From NCBI GenBank assembly GCA_003694975.1, contig RFJH01000221.1:1-20861 (forward strand): a stretch of 20,861 nt of DNA. Reading direction: 5' to 3'. The position numbers and the translations under genes were made by a program. Below are positions 13,522 through 20,861 of this stretch, one piece after another. Source of the DNA: Anaerolineae bacterium. GTDB taxonomy: Bacteria > Chloroflexota > Anaerolineae > Anaerolineales > Villigracilaceae. The notes beneath the pieces were generated by a model. That model saw only the letters and a list, made by a program, of their open reading frames with translations. It did no database searches and was not told where the DNA came from. Numbering within the stretch: the stretch's first letter is position 1; every line of letters starts with the position of its first letter.

Positions 13522-14922
13522 TCAAAACTGAAAGTAGATGAAAGGATTCACCTGGGTAGGGAAGAAGAGATATACCCAGAGATACTCGGTGATGAGCAGG
13601 GGAATCGCATAAGGTTTCTCAATCGTCAGCGGAGGAATGCGATATTCCAGGCGCCGCATGATCAGGCCACCGATCACAATAAGAGGGACGAACACCAGAG
13701 CAGGTGCATATAGCCAATGAATACCTCCTGGGGAGAGGAAGAGCAGTTTTTTGAGGATGATTCGCGAAGTCATAAAGGATGGAGAACGGAAAAAAACCCA
13801 TGTCACGGTGACAAGAACGAACACACTCAGTGCCTTAACCCAGGCGAGGGGGCGCTGCCAGGGAGTTGACGGCGGGCGTCTACCCCGCAGGAGACGTTCC
13901 AGGGCCAGGTAGAGACCATGTAGCCCTCCCCAGATGACAAAGTTCCAACTCGCTCCATGCCAGAGTCCTCCCAGGAGCATGGTAATCATCAGATTGGTGT
14001 AGGTACGCAGTTTGCCCTTTCGGTTTCCTCCCAGAGGGATATAAAGATAATCACGAAGCCAAGTGGAGAGAGAAATGTGCCAACGTCTCCAGAACTCGCT
14101 TAACGATTGGGCAGTATACGGCAGGTTGAAGTTCATGGGAAGTTCGAAACCAATGGCCTTTGCCACGCCGAGGGCCATATCTGTGTAACCTGAGAAGTCG
14201 AAATAAATCTGGATAGAGTACGCGAGAACGGCTACCCAAACCGAGGCGGGTGAAAAGATGCCAGGATCGGCAAAGATGGTATCTACTCCCACAGAGAGAC
14301 GGTCTGCAATGAGTACCTTTTTGATCAATCCCTGAGCGAATAACTGCGCGCCGGCTATCAGGTTGGCCAGGTTGATTTTTACTCCGCGTTCCAACTGGGG
14401 TAGGAACTGGCGGGCGCGCATGATGGGACCGGCGACCAGGCGCGGGAAGAAGGTGATGAAGACGGCGTAGTCCAACAGCGAATTGGCCGGATGGGTATCT
14501 CCCCGGTAGACGTCAATGACATAACTTAGGGTCTCGAAGATGTAGAAGGATATCCCGATGGGAAGAATGATGTGCACGCTTTTCAGCGTCCATCCCAGAG
14601 GGGAAAAGAGGTGGTCCAGGTTTTCGATAAAGAAGTTCAAGTATTTGAAAACAGAAAGGATACCCAGGTTGGTGACTATGCTAAAGGTTAGAAACACTTT
14701 TCGATGGTTGATGTTTTCCGATTGAGCCAGGAACCTGGAGATGTAGTAATCCATCACAGTCACCACAACCAGGAGTCCCAGGAAGCGCCAATCCCAATAG
14801 GCATAGAATATGCAGCTGGCGGAAAGGATGATAATCTTGCGTAAAAAGGGAGAACGCACGAGGAACAGGAGGCTAAAAACTCCTGCAAACAGGTAGGCAA
14901 ATTCAACCGAGACAAAGTTCAT
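13522..14922 (-). CDS. MBOAT-family O-acyltransferase 1 (AlgI-like)
   Basis: A 466-residue polytopic membrane enzyme of the MBOAT family, closest by eye to AlgI/PatA-type polysaccharide O-acyltransferases. The signature regions are intact: WRRWHISLSTWLRDYLYIP with H282, the GGNRKG loop just after it, and GGLWHGASWNF with the catalytic H322. LPIGISFYIFETLSYVIDVYRG (about 120-141) and FFPRLVAGPIMRA are also typical. Known members transfer acetyl or other acyl groups across the membrane to extracytoplasmic sugars. It starts in a four-base ATGA overlap with the glycosyltransferase upstream and is followed by its SGNH partner. Donor and acceptor are unknown; acetylation would be the default guess for this pair. 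Confidence 0.93.
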   Translation of the reverse strand: MNFVSVEFAYLFAGVFSLLFLVRSPFLRKIIILSASCIFYAYWDWRFLGLLVVVTVMDYYISRFLAQSENINHRKVFLTFSIVTNLGILSVFKYLNFFIENLDHLFSPLGWTLKSVHIILPIGISFYIFETLSYVIDVYRGDTHPANSLLDYAVFITFFPRLVAGPIMRARQFLPQLERGVKINLANLIAGAQLFAQGLIKKVLIADRLSVGVDTIFADPGIFSPASVWVAVLAYSIQIYFDFSGYTDMALGVAKAIGFELPMNFNLPYTAQSLSEFWRRWHISLSTWLRDYLYIPLGGNRKGKLRTYTNLMITMLLGGLWHGASWNFVIWGGLHGLYLALERLLRGRRPPSTPWQRPLAWVKALSVFVLVTVTWVFFRSPSFMTSRIILKKLLFLSPGGIHWLYAPALVFVPLIVIGGLIMRRLEYRIPPLTIEKPYAIPLLITEYLWVYLFFPTQVNPFIYFQF

Positions 14923-16112
14923 GGATCAACCACCAAAGTGGGGCGTCGGTTGTCAAGATAGTTGGGAGAAGGAGAATAGGAAGGGATTTGATCATTGATG
15001 ATGGCTTCATAGCACTGTGCCACGGCGTCCCAATTGTACCAAGACGCGCGTTGGAGAAGGGTTTCGCGTCGCGGGGGGGATTGCAATGCCTTGATCAAGG
15101 TTTGAGGTAACGTAGCGAGTGTGAAGTAGATTCCAGCCTCACCCAGCACCTCACGGGTAAAAGGAACATCTATAGCGAGGACGCGAGGGGCTGTGACCAA
15201 GGCCTCGAGCAGAGCCGGGTTCGTTCCACCCACTGAGTTCCCATGCACATAGGCAAAACAGTGAGTGCGCAAAGTGGTCAGAAGGCGAGGATCATAAGTG
15301 GCCGGTAGCACCTTGACCCCCCCCTTCCCAGAAAGAGCCTTGAGCCTCAGTGCATAACGGTTGGCTTTCTGGAAACCGACCGCGACGTAGTGGAATCCTT
15401 TTTCATGCAGGCGGCTTGCAATGAATGCTTGAGCAATCTCCAGAGGCAGGTTGTCAGGTTCAAACCGTGTGATCTGGAGAAAATATTTTTCCTTTTCCAA
15501 ACCATATTGTTGCAGAATGCGCTTCGCCTCCTCCTCACTCACAGAGGGGCTTCCGGGAACTCCATAAGGGATCAAAAAAGAACGACGGCCAAACCGCTTT
15601 TGGTAATAGGCTTGAATGGCTTTTGAGTCCGAGATGAGACGAGGAGCGATGTGGCTGAGCAGGAGAGAAACGGCAAAGTAATAGGCCTTGAAGGGCCAGG
15701 TCCACTTCTTACGTCGCCATTCCAGCCCATCGGTGTTGACGGTGAAGGGAATACCGCTCAGGAGCGTCAAAAGGATGCCGGGGAAGTTGGCATTGTTGAA
15801 CCAAAAGACATGGTCATATTCTTTACGGTGGCGAAGAAGATACCAGCCGGTTTGGAAGGCAGAGAGGAACGTCTCCAGACGTGGATTATGTGCTCCTCGA
15901 ACATAGATCAGGCGCCTCCCCTCATGTTCTGGAACGATAGCAGAGGAATGGGAAAGGCGGCAAAACACATCGCAGGCGTACCCTTTAGTCACCAGGCGAC
16001 GTGTGATTTCGTCCACGGCGGTCTCAAATCCCCCATAATTGGCCGGCAAGCCGCGTGTACCGCAGAAGGCTACTCGACGCTTCTCGGGGCTGGGTTTGCT
16101 ATCCGATGGCAT
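14919..16112 (-). CDS. DUF1972/GT4-type glycosyltransferase (rhamnosyltransferase-like)
   Basis: A 397-residue GT-B glycosyltransferase. The N-terminus carries the DUF1972 signature VAFCGTRGLPANYGGFE (about 14-30), found in Cps2T/WsaF-type enzymes that add rhamnose to capsule or S-layer glycans. The C-terminal GT4 half has the GVPGSP loop, an FEPDNLPLEIAQAF helix and the nucleotide-sugar site VGGTNPALLEAL. There is no signal peptide, so it acts on the cytoplasmic face. A dTDP-rhamnose donor would fit the rmlC gene at the end of the operon, but this is inference. It starts 5 bases after the fatty acyl-AMP ligase stop and overlaps the MBOAT start by four bases. Confidence 0.88.
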   Translation of the reverse strand: MPSDSKPSPEKRRVAFCGTRGLPANYGGFETAVDEITRRLVTKGYACDVFCRLSHSSAIVPEHEGRRLIYVRGAHNPRLETFLSAFQTGWYLLRHRKEYDHVFWFNNANFPGILLTLLSGIPFTVNTDGLEWRRKKWTWPFKAYYFAVSLLLSHIAPRLISDSKAIQAYYQKRFGRRSFLIPYGVPGSPSVSEEEAKRILQQYGLEKEKYFLQITRFEPDNLPLEIAQAFIASRLHEKGFHYVAVGFQKANRYALRLKALSGKGGVKVLPATYDPRLLTTLRTHCFAYVHGNSVGGTNPALLEALVTAPRVLAIDVPFTREVLGEAGIYFTLATLPQTLIKALQSPPRRETLLQRASWYNWDAVAQCYEAIINDQIPSYSPSPNYLDNRRPTLVVDP

Positions 16113-16117
16113 AGTTA

Positions 16118-17854
16118 TTAAGCCGGCGCTCTCCAGTGGGCTACAAGACGCAGTTTCCCATCCAGGTATGCCTGCCGCGTTGCGCTGCGACGTATCTTTC
16201 CACTGGTAGTTTTTAGTATGGTGCGTGGCGGGATAAGCGCTACACCATGGGCGCGCAGGCCGTGATTCTTCGCGATGGCCATGCGAATAGCTTTAATGAC
16301 TTCATCCCATCCGCCATTCGGTGGTGAATCCTCTCTCACCTCCTGAACGACGTACAAATGCTCACTTGTATCGTCGCGTACGGCGAAGGCTGCTCCGCAT
16401 CCAGGGCGTACTGCAGGGTGGCTTTTCTCGACGGTGAGTTCGATATCTTGTGGATAGAAGTTACGTCCCTGGACGATGATCATATCTTTGATACGACCGG
16501 TAATGTACAGGTCACCATTGAGCAAGAAACCCAGATCTCCTGTGCGCAGATAAGGCCCTTCCCCATTGTCCGTGTAGGCATGGAAGGCTTCTTTTGTTTC
16601 TTCGGGTCGATTCCAGTATCCCATGGCAACACTATCGCTCCGCACCCAAATCTCACCAACCTCGTCGGGTGCGCACAATTGTTTTGTCTCCGGATTGACA
16701 ATACGGATATCGGCACCGATCTCGCTTTTACCAACACTGACAATATCATAATGGTTTGGTGTATCATGACTGACCAGACGGATACGATTTCTCTCCAACT
16801 CTGAAGAGTCTAGGCATGCATAGGTGATTTTATCGTCCAGGCGTTGTGCAGACACCTTCACGGTCGCTTCGGCCAAGCCGTAACCTCCCTTTTGGGCGTA
16901 GGGCGACAGGCCACATTCTTTGAAACTTTTCCAAAACTTTTCCACCGTCTCAAGTCGAATTGGCTCAGCCGCATTGATGAAAACATCAACCGTACTCAGA
17001 TCAATCTCTCTTTTCTCCTCTTCCCGGATTTTGCGGCAACACAACTCATAAGCAAAGTTCGGCCCTGCTGTATGAGTTCCTCTGTACTTTGTGATTGCCA
17101 TAAGCCAGTTCAGGGGACGCTTAAGGAAAGTGAGAGGAGACATAATGTAACATTTGGCTCCAACGTAGAGGGGGGTCAGTAAGCCATAAATCAATCCCAG
17201 GTCGTGGAAGATGGGCATCCAGGTCACCATGACCGTGCTCTCGTTAAAACCCAATCCGGCTCGGATATCTTCAATTGTCCTCAACAGATTATAGTGAGAG
17301 ATCATGACGCCTTTAGGAATACTGGTTGAGCCTGATGTGTATTGGAGGAAGCATAGGGTGCCCGCTTCGATATCAGGATCATGCCATTGCGATGCGTTTT
17401 CCAGGTCGATCTCTTCATGAAGGATCACTTTGATTCGGGCAAATTTACGATTTTTTTTCAAGAAGGAAGATATTCCCATTCTCTCGAAGACATCTTTTGT
17501 GGTGCAGGCGATATTTACTTTGGCATCCGTGACAATGCCTATCAAGCGCGAGACAGCATGTTCGCGGTAAGGGATGGAGGAAGGGACGGCGACGGCTCCC
17601 GCATACATGCATCCCATGAATGCGACGAGAAATTTCAGGCCGGAAGGGTATAGGAGAAGAACTCTGTCACCGTTCTTGAGCCCTTGTGCAAGCAAATGAG
17701 CAGCGAATGCTTGTGCCTGTTGGTCTAACTCTTTCCAGGTTACCTGGGAGGAGACATCGATCCCGTTTTCGAGGTAGGCAAAGGCCATCTCATGTGGCCT
17801 GTCTTTTGCATGTTGGTGCAACACTTGGTAAAGAGAGACTACGGAATCTATCAT
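16118..17854 (-). CDS. Fatty acyl-AMP ligase (FAAL)
   Basis: A 578-residue adenylate-forming enzyme. FAALs activate a fatty acid with ATP to acyl-AMP and pass it to the phosphopantetheine arm of a carrier protein, not to CoA. Seen motifs: phosphate loop YTSGSTSIPKG (162-172), WMPIFHDLGLIYG (202-214), NAAEPI in place of the FAAL consensus NGAEPV, GYGLAEAT (314-321), LRTGDLGFL, GRIKDMIIVQGRNFYPQDIE and the C-terminal lysine region KTTSGKIRR. The GRNFYPQDIE and HDLGLI signatures are FAAL-like and unlike D-alanine ligase DltA. Its ATG overlaps the stop of the carrier protein gene (ATGA), so enzyme and carrier are made together. Chain length of the substrate is not predictable. No polyketide or peptide synthetase that could use the product is in the window; the MBOAT genes are the visible candidates. 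Confidence 0.93.
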   Translation of the reverse strand: MIDSVVSLYQVLHQHAKDRPHEMAFAYLENGIDVSSQVTWKELDQQAQAFAAHLLAQGLKNGDRVLLLYPSGLKFLVAFMGCMYAGAVAVPSSIPYREHAVSRLIGIVTDAKVNIACTTKDVFERMGISSFLKKNRKFARIKVILHEEIDLENASQWHDPDIEAGTLCFLQYTSGSTSIPKGVMISHYNLLRTIEDIRAGLGFNESTVMVTWMPIFHDLGLIYGLLTPLYVGAKCYIMSPLTFLKRPLNWLMAITKYRGTHTAGPNFAYELCCRKIREEEKREIDLSTVDVFINAAEPIRLETVEKFWKSFKECGLSPYAQKGGYGLAEATVKVSAQRLDDKITYACLDSSELERNRIRLVSHDTPNHYDIVSVGKSEIGADIRIVNPETKQLCAPDEVGEIWVRSDSVAMGYWNRPEETKEAFHAYTDNGEGPYLRTGDLGFLLNGDLYITGRIKDMIIVQGRNFYPQDIELTVEKSHPAVRPGCGAAFAVRDDTSEHLYVVQEVREDSPPNGGWDEVIKAIRMAIAKNHGLRAHGVALIPPRTILKTTSGKIRRSATRQAYLDGKLRLVAHWRAPA

Positions 17855-18105
17855 TTATTCACCTCTCGGGCGATACGCATCGCGATTTGGTTTAAAGTAT
17901 CCATGGCATCTACCGTCAGGTCGGCATCGGGGATATACACACTGAACTCAATCTCAGCAAAGACCCCAATCTGAGCCAACGAAAACGAGTCCATTAGCCC
18001 ACTGGTGATGATTGGTTCGTCATCTTGCAAGGGGTAATCGGGGTTGTTGAGCAACTCTGTGCAGATGAAGGTTCGTAGTTTTTCTTTGATTTCGGTAATT
18101 TCCAT
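17851..18105 (-). CDS. Acyl carrier protein
   Basis: An 84-residue stand-alone carrier protein. The phosphopantetheine attachment site is S40 in SGLMDSFSL, and the rest has the acidic four-helix pattern of the family (IPDADLTVDAMDTLNQI before the last helix). It would need a phosphopantetheinyl transferase, not in the window. The gene lies between an MBOAT gene (3-base gap) and the FAAL gene (4-base overlap), with AGGAG inside the end of the MBOAT gene as its ribosome site. The position suggests it receives the acyl group from the FAAL and presents it to the MBOAT, as DltC does between DltA and DltB. It is not the housekeeping AcpP, which sits in fab operons. Confidence 0.92.
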   Translation of the reverse strand: MEITEIKEKLRTFICTELLNNPDYPLQDDEPIITSGLMDSFSLAQIGVFAEIEFSVYIPDADLTVDAMDTLNQIAMRIAREVNK

Positions 18106-18108
18106 GAC

Positions 18109-19569
18109 TCAAAACTCCTGGTAGATGAAAGGTGCACCCACCTCCGCGCGTGTGGCCAGGAAAAGCGCCAGGATGACAAACGCAAAGACAAGAGATTGTG
18201 CCCAGCGCGGCCACTGCAGGAAGAAAACATCATCTTGGGTCCTGTACTGGCCCCAGTCAAGGGACAGCGACAACAAAAATGCGAGAAGAGGGCTCAGAAT
18301 TTTGTTTACCTTGAGAAGGGTTGCCGGTCCCCAGAGAAAGAGGTGTGACCAGAAACTTATTGTCTCCGGGACTTCAAGCCGGAACGGTGGTCCAATGATC
18401 AAGGCGATCAGCATGATGAAAGCGAAATGGCGCAACGCAGTGCTTAGACGGGGCAAATGGGCAGTAGCAGCCCTGACCACGGGACGTTTCAGAGAAAGCA
18501 GGCGCTCGATAGCCAGTGCGAGGCCGGTCAGCCCTCCCCATAGTAGAAAGTGCGGATTAATCCCGTGCCATAATCCACTTACCAGTAAGGTGACGACCGG
18601 CGGGATGATAATGTTTGGCAAAAACTTCCCACTGGGTTTGCGACGTAGCATAAAGCGACTGAGAGGAAGGAAGACATAGTCTCGAAGCCATTGCGAAAGC
18701 GAAATGTGCCATCGATTCCAGAGATCGAGAGCACCGGATGCAAAAAAGGGTTGCCGGAAGTTCTCCGATAGTTCGATACCAAATAGACCGCTTACACCCC
18801 GCACAAGAGTAGTGTACCCTGCAAAATCATTATAGATCATAAAGACAAAAGCAATCCACCAGAAAATCAAATCGGGGGCAGGAAATTTTGCCGGAGAATC
18901 AAAGAGGCTGCTAGGCAGACTGGCCAGAATAGCGTTTGCGATAACCAGTTTGCGCACCAAACCCACAGCGATGCGGGCGAGACTTTGAGCGAGGGCTTGG
19001 TTATCTACAATGCATTTTTCTGTTAACTGAGGCAAAAACGTACGGGCTCGTTCAATTGGGCCGGAGACCAGTTTGGGAAAATAAGCCAGGTAGAGTGCGA
19101 AATGTGTAGGGCGTTTGCTGGGAGCAATTTGCCCTTGATAGACATCCAACAGGTAGGAGATTCCTTGCAAGATGTAAAACGAGAGGCCGATTGGCAGAAC
19201 GATTTTCAAACTGATTGCCGGCAAGGTCAGCATCCGGCTAAGTTGCCAGGCCAGATAATCCAGATACTTGAACAAAAAAAGGGGAAGCAGGTTCAGCGAG
19301 AGCCCCAACCACAAGAACCTCTTTGCCAGGTTTGATTTAGCGCGGTGAGGATATTCCAACCTGTGGGCGATCAGATAGTTTGAGACGGTTACCAAGAGGA
19401 GGACAAGGACAAAGCGCCAATCCCAAGTCAGATAGAATAGGTAAGAGGCTCCCAGAAGGATCAAAACTTGCTGGCGTGGAAAGGCATAGTATAGAAGGAA
19501 GGTCACTATCACGAAGACAGCGAATGGCAGAGAAGTGATGTTTATTGGAGAAGAGAATAATTCACTCAT
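18109..19569 (-). CDS. MBOAT-family acyltransferase 2 (DltB-like role)
   Basis: A 486-residue polytopic MBOAT enzyme, clearly divergent from MBOAT 1. Signatures: LPIGLSFYILQGISYLLDVYQG (about 125-146), FPKLVSGPIERA, WNRWHISLSQWLRDY with H288 and SGLWHGINPHF with the catalytic H335. The GGNR loop that follows the first motif in AlgI-type enzymes is replaced by LSRFMLRRKPSGK. The start at 19569 is chosen because GGAGG lies just upstream and the ATG overlaps the upstream stop by eight bases (ATGAGTGA); a longer frame to 19647 lies within the SGNH gene. The C-terminus GAPFIYQEF resembles that of MBOAT 1 (NPFIYFQF), a common family ending. Its neighbours, carrier protein and FAAL, suggest it takes acyl groups from a carrier protein. 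Confidence 0.92.
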   Translation of the reverse strand: MSELFSSPINITSLPFAVFVIVTFLLYYAFPRQQVLILLGASYLFYLTWDWRFVLVLLLVTVSNYLIAHRLEYPHRAKSNLAKRFLWLGLSLNLLPLFLFKYLDYLAWQLSRMLTLPAISLKIVLPIGLSFYILQGISYLLDVYQGQIAPSKRPTHFALYLAYFPKLVSGPIERARTFLPQLTEKCIVDNQALAQSLARIAVGLVRKLVIANAILASLPSSLFDSPAKFPAPDLIFWWIAFVFMIYNDFAGYTTLVRGVSGLFGIELSENFRQPFFASGALDLWNRWHISLSQWLRDYVFLPLSRFMLRRKPSGKFLPNIIIPPVVTLLVSGLWHGINPHFLLWGGLTGLALAIERLLSLKRPVVRAATAHLPRLSTALRHFAFIMLIALIIGPPFRLEVPETISFWSHLFLWGPATLLKVNKILSPLLAFLLSLSLDWGQYRTQDDVFFLQWPRWAQSLVFAFVILALFLATRAEVGAPFIYQEF

Positions 19570-20650
19570 GGGCCTCCAAGAGTTGCGCGGATAGTCCTTT
19601 CTCCACGAGTTGGTCCGCGAGCCATTGGCTGAACACCTTGGCGCCAAACTGGTTCATATGTCTCAGGTCGAGCCATCCGTTTTCAGGGATGGAGACTATG
19701 CCGTAGGAGGGGATAAAAAGATCTCCGTGCATATCCGTCAAACGGCTCATCATCGCCAGGAACTCATCGTGCTTTTGTTCAGAGAGAATATAGGCATAAG
19801 GAGAAAAGGGAAGTTCAACGGCAACGATGGGGATATCGCTAACGAGCAGTTCTTCGAATTGCGCAACCTCGGGAGGTTCCAGCGCTACCTGAGCGATACG
19901 CCCCATGGGGCTTTGTTCCAATTGATTTTTGGCTTGTTCCTCAGGCAAATCTTCCAAAGAGGCCAGCCATTTTTTCAGCGGGCCGAAATCCATTGTCTCG
20001 GAGGATGGCAAAAAGCCATTCTCTAGAGTGTTTTCAAAAGGATTCCCCAACCGATCCATTCCTCTCTCTGGAAAGAAAAACGCCCTACGCCATCCCAGGT
20101 AATAGCGATAGGCGTAAGAATACTCGATGACTAAGCCATCCAGGGTTATGCGATGGGCATAGTGGTATTGGAACCAGGGGGAGAGTCGAATATTTTTGTT
20201 TCCATGTCCTCCTCTTTGGGTATCGAAATCCACCATACTGATTCCTACAACGACCAATTGGGGACGATATTCCTCCGCCAGCGCTATTGCCATTTCTGCA
20301 AACAGCGACGCGCTGGTACCATTCAAACTAACGTTTTGGCATACAAAGGGGCGCCCTGTTTGTTGAGTCAGGGCTCGCTCTATGTAGACGGGCTGTATGC
20401 CTCGCAGGGTGTGAGAATTACCGATAAATAAACAATCTATGTGCCCCTCTTTGTCATATCGTCTTGCCAGACGGTCTAACTGAATTTCGAATTGGCGATG
20501 CGAAGAACCAAACCCCTGGGATGGTAATCTCTGTTCGATCTCCGGCGACCGCGCGACAACCTCAAGGCTGCCGATGATGAAAAAAAGCCAACCACTGGTT
20601 AGGAGGACGAATGCAATCAGAGAGGAGAACGTCAGGCGAAGAGATTTCAT
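19562..20650 (-). CDS. SGNH-fold protein with N-terminal membrane anchor, partner of MBOAT 2 (DltD-like role)
   Basis: A 362-residue protein. Residues about 9-33 form a membrane helix, and the rest is expected outside the membrane. Block I is FIGNSHTLRGI with the nucleophile S79; N112 or nearby in NVSLNGTSAS is a likely oxyanion region, and D328/H331 in WLDLRHMNQFG supply the rest of the triad, so this copy appears catalytically complete. Similar proteins work with an MBOAT enzyme in acylation of alginate, peptidoglycan and teichoic acid. ATG at 20650 is used; a GTG two codons upstream is equally in frame. No clear ribosome site is seen. It is the first gene after the promoter at 20751-20723. 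Confidence 0.8.
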   Translation of the reverse strand: MKSLRLTFSSLIAFVLLTSGWLFFIIGSLEVVARSPEIEQRLPSQGFGSSHRQFEIQLDRLARRYDKEGHIDCLFIGNSHTLRGIQPVYIERALTQQTGRPFVCQNVSLNGTSASLFAEMAIALAEEYRPQLVVVGISMVDFDTQRGGHGNKNIRLSPWFQYHYAHRITLDGLVIEYSYAYRYYLGWRRAFFFPERGMDRLGNPFENTLENGFLPSSETMDFGPLKKWLASLEDLPEEQAKNQLEQSPMGRIAQVALEPPEVAQFEELLVSDIPIVAVELPFSPYAYILSEQKHDEFLAMMSRLTDMHGDLFIPSYGIVSIPENGWLDLRHMNQFGAKVFSQWLADQLVEKGLSAQLLEAHE

Positions 20651-20722
20651 TTGCACATACTACTATGGGCTTTGATAGCTCTATTAATAAACGGTAAGTA
20701 GCATATCGGTCCTGAATTTGGG

Positions 20723-20751
20723 ATTATATGTTTTTTCAAGATATTGGTCAA
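20723..20751 (-). promoter_or_regulatory. Near-consensus promoter of the eight-gene acylation/glycan operon
   Basis: Read on the minus strand, TTGACC (20751-20746) and a perfect TATAAT (20728-20723) are separated by exactly 17 bases. Transcription would start near 20716, giving a leader of about 65 bases. The remaining 110 bases to the window end show no gene I can support. Confidence 0.85.
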
Positions 20752-20861
20752 GCCCGCGCGTTCTGGTGATTACCCAAAACCTGGCAGAGGGCGGTAGGAT
20801 AGCAGACGTAGGGTAGAAACAGTCAGCCAAAGTCTTCCCAGGCCCCAGAGCAAGCGATACA

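Noticed and set aside
16118..17854. D-alanine ligase DltA
   Set aside because: The neighbourhood resembles dlt, but the ligase is longer than DltA and has fatty acyl-AMP ligase motifs (HDLGLI, GRNFYPQDIE, KTTSGKIRR).
1..20861. tRNA, rRNA or CRISPR arrays
   Set aside because: No cloverleaf-like tRNA sequence, rRNA signature or regularly spaced direct repeats was seen on reading both strands; a covariance-model search was not possible.

Overview
The window looks like chromosomal DNA from a bacterium. The lineage is inferred only: an rpoC tail next to a type IIA topoisomerase gene, a proline/serine-linker lipoprotein with Ig-like repeats, an orphan DUF35 protein and many small hypothetical membrane proteins would fit Chloroflexota (Anaerolineae-like). 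No rRNA, tRNA or CRISPR array was seen.

Left part (1-7413, all plus strand): the 3' end of rpoC with a strong terminator; gyrA (or a parC-like type IIA topoisomerase A subunit) with its own promoter, a structured leader and a terminator; a secreted lipoprotein with four Ig-like domains, the last two a recent tandem duplication; a nitrilase-superfamily amidohydrolase with an unusual hydrophobic insertion; and a three-helix membrane protein behind an extended -10 promoter.

Middle part (7440-11138): a minus-strand SDR oxidoreductase is divergent from a tightly overlapping plus-strand trio: a CcmC-like membrane protein that has lost its tryptophan-rich motif, an MFS transporter, and a membrane-anchored methyltransferase of the FAM173 type. 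That trio ends in a strong terminator whose stem contains the last stop codon. Facing it is a DUF35 zinc-ribbon/OB-fold protein without its usual thiolase partner. Between 11139 and 11894 lie overlapping, mutually exclusive inverted repeats and a decayed IS630-type transposase.

Right part (11895-20751, all minus strand): an eight-gene unit, most genes overlapping by 4-8 bases, read from a near-consensus promoter at 20751-20723. Order of transcription: SGNH protein, MBOAT acyltransferase, acyl carrier protein, fatty acyl-AMP ligase, DUF1972-type glycosyltransferase, second MBOAT, second SGNH protein, RmlC (dTDP-rhamnose epimerase). The first four have the same four-part logic as the D-alanylation system DltD-DltB-DltC-DltA, but with a fatty acyl-AMP ligase in place of the D-alanine ligase. 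I infer a Dlt-like machine that moves a fatty acyl group from ligase to carrier protein to membrane acyltransferase to a cell-surface glycan. This is the most interesting system in the window.
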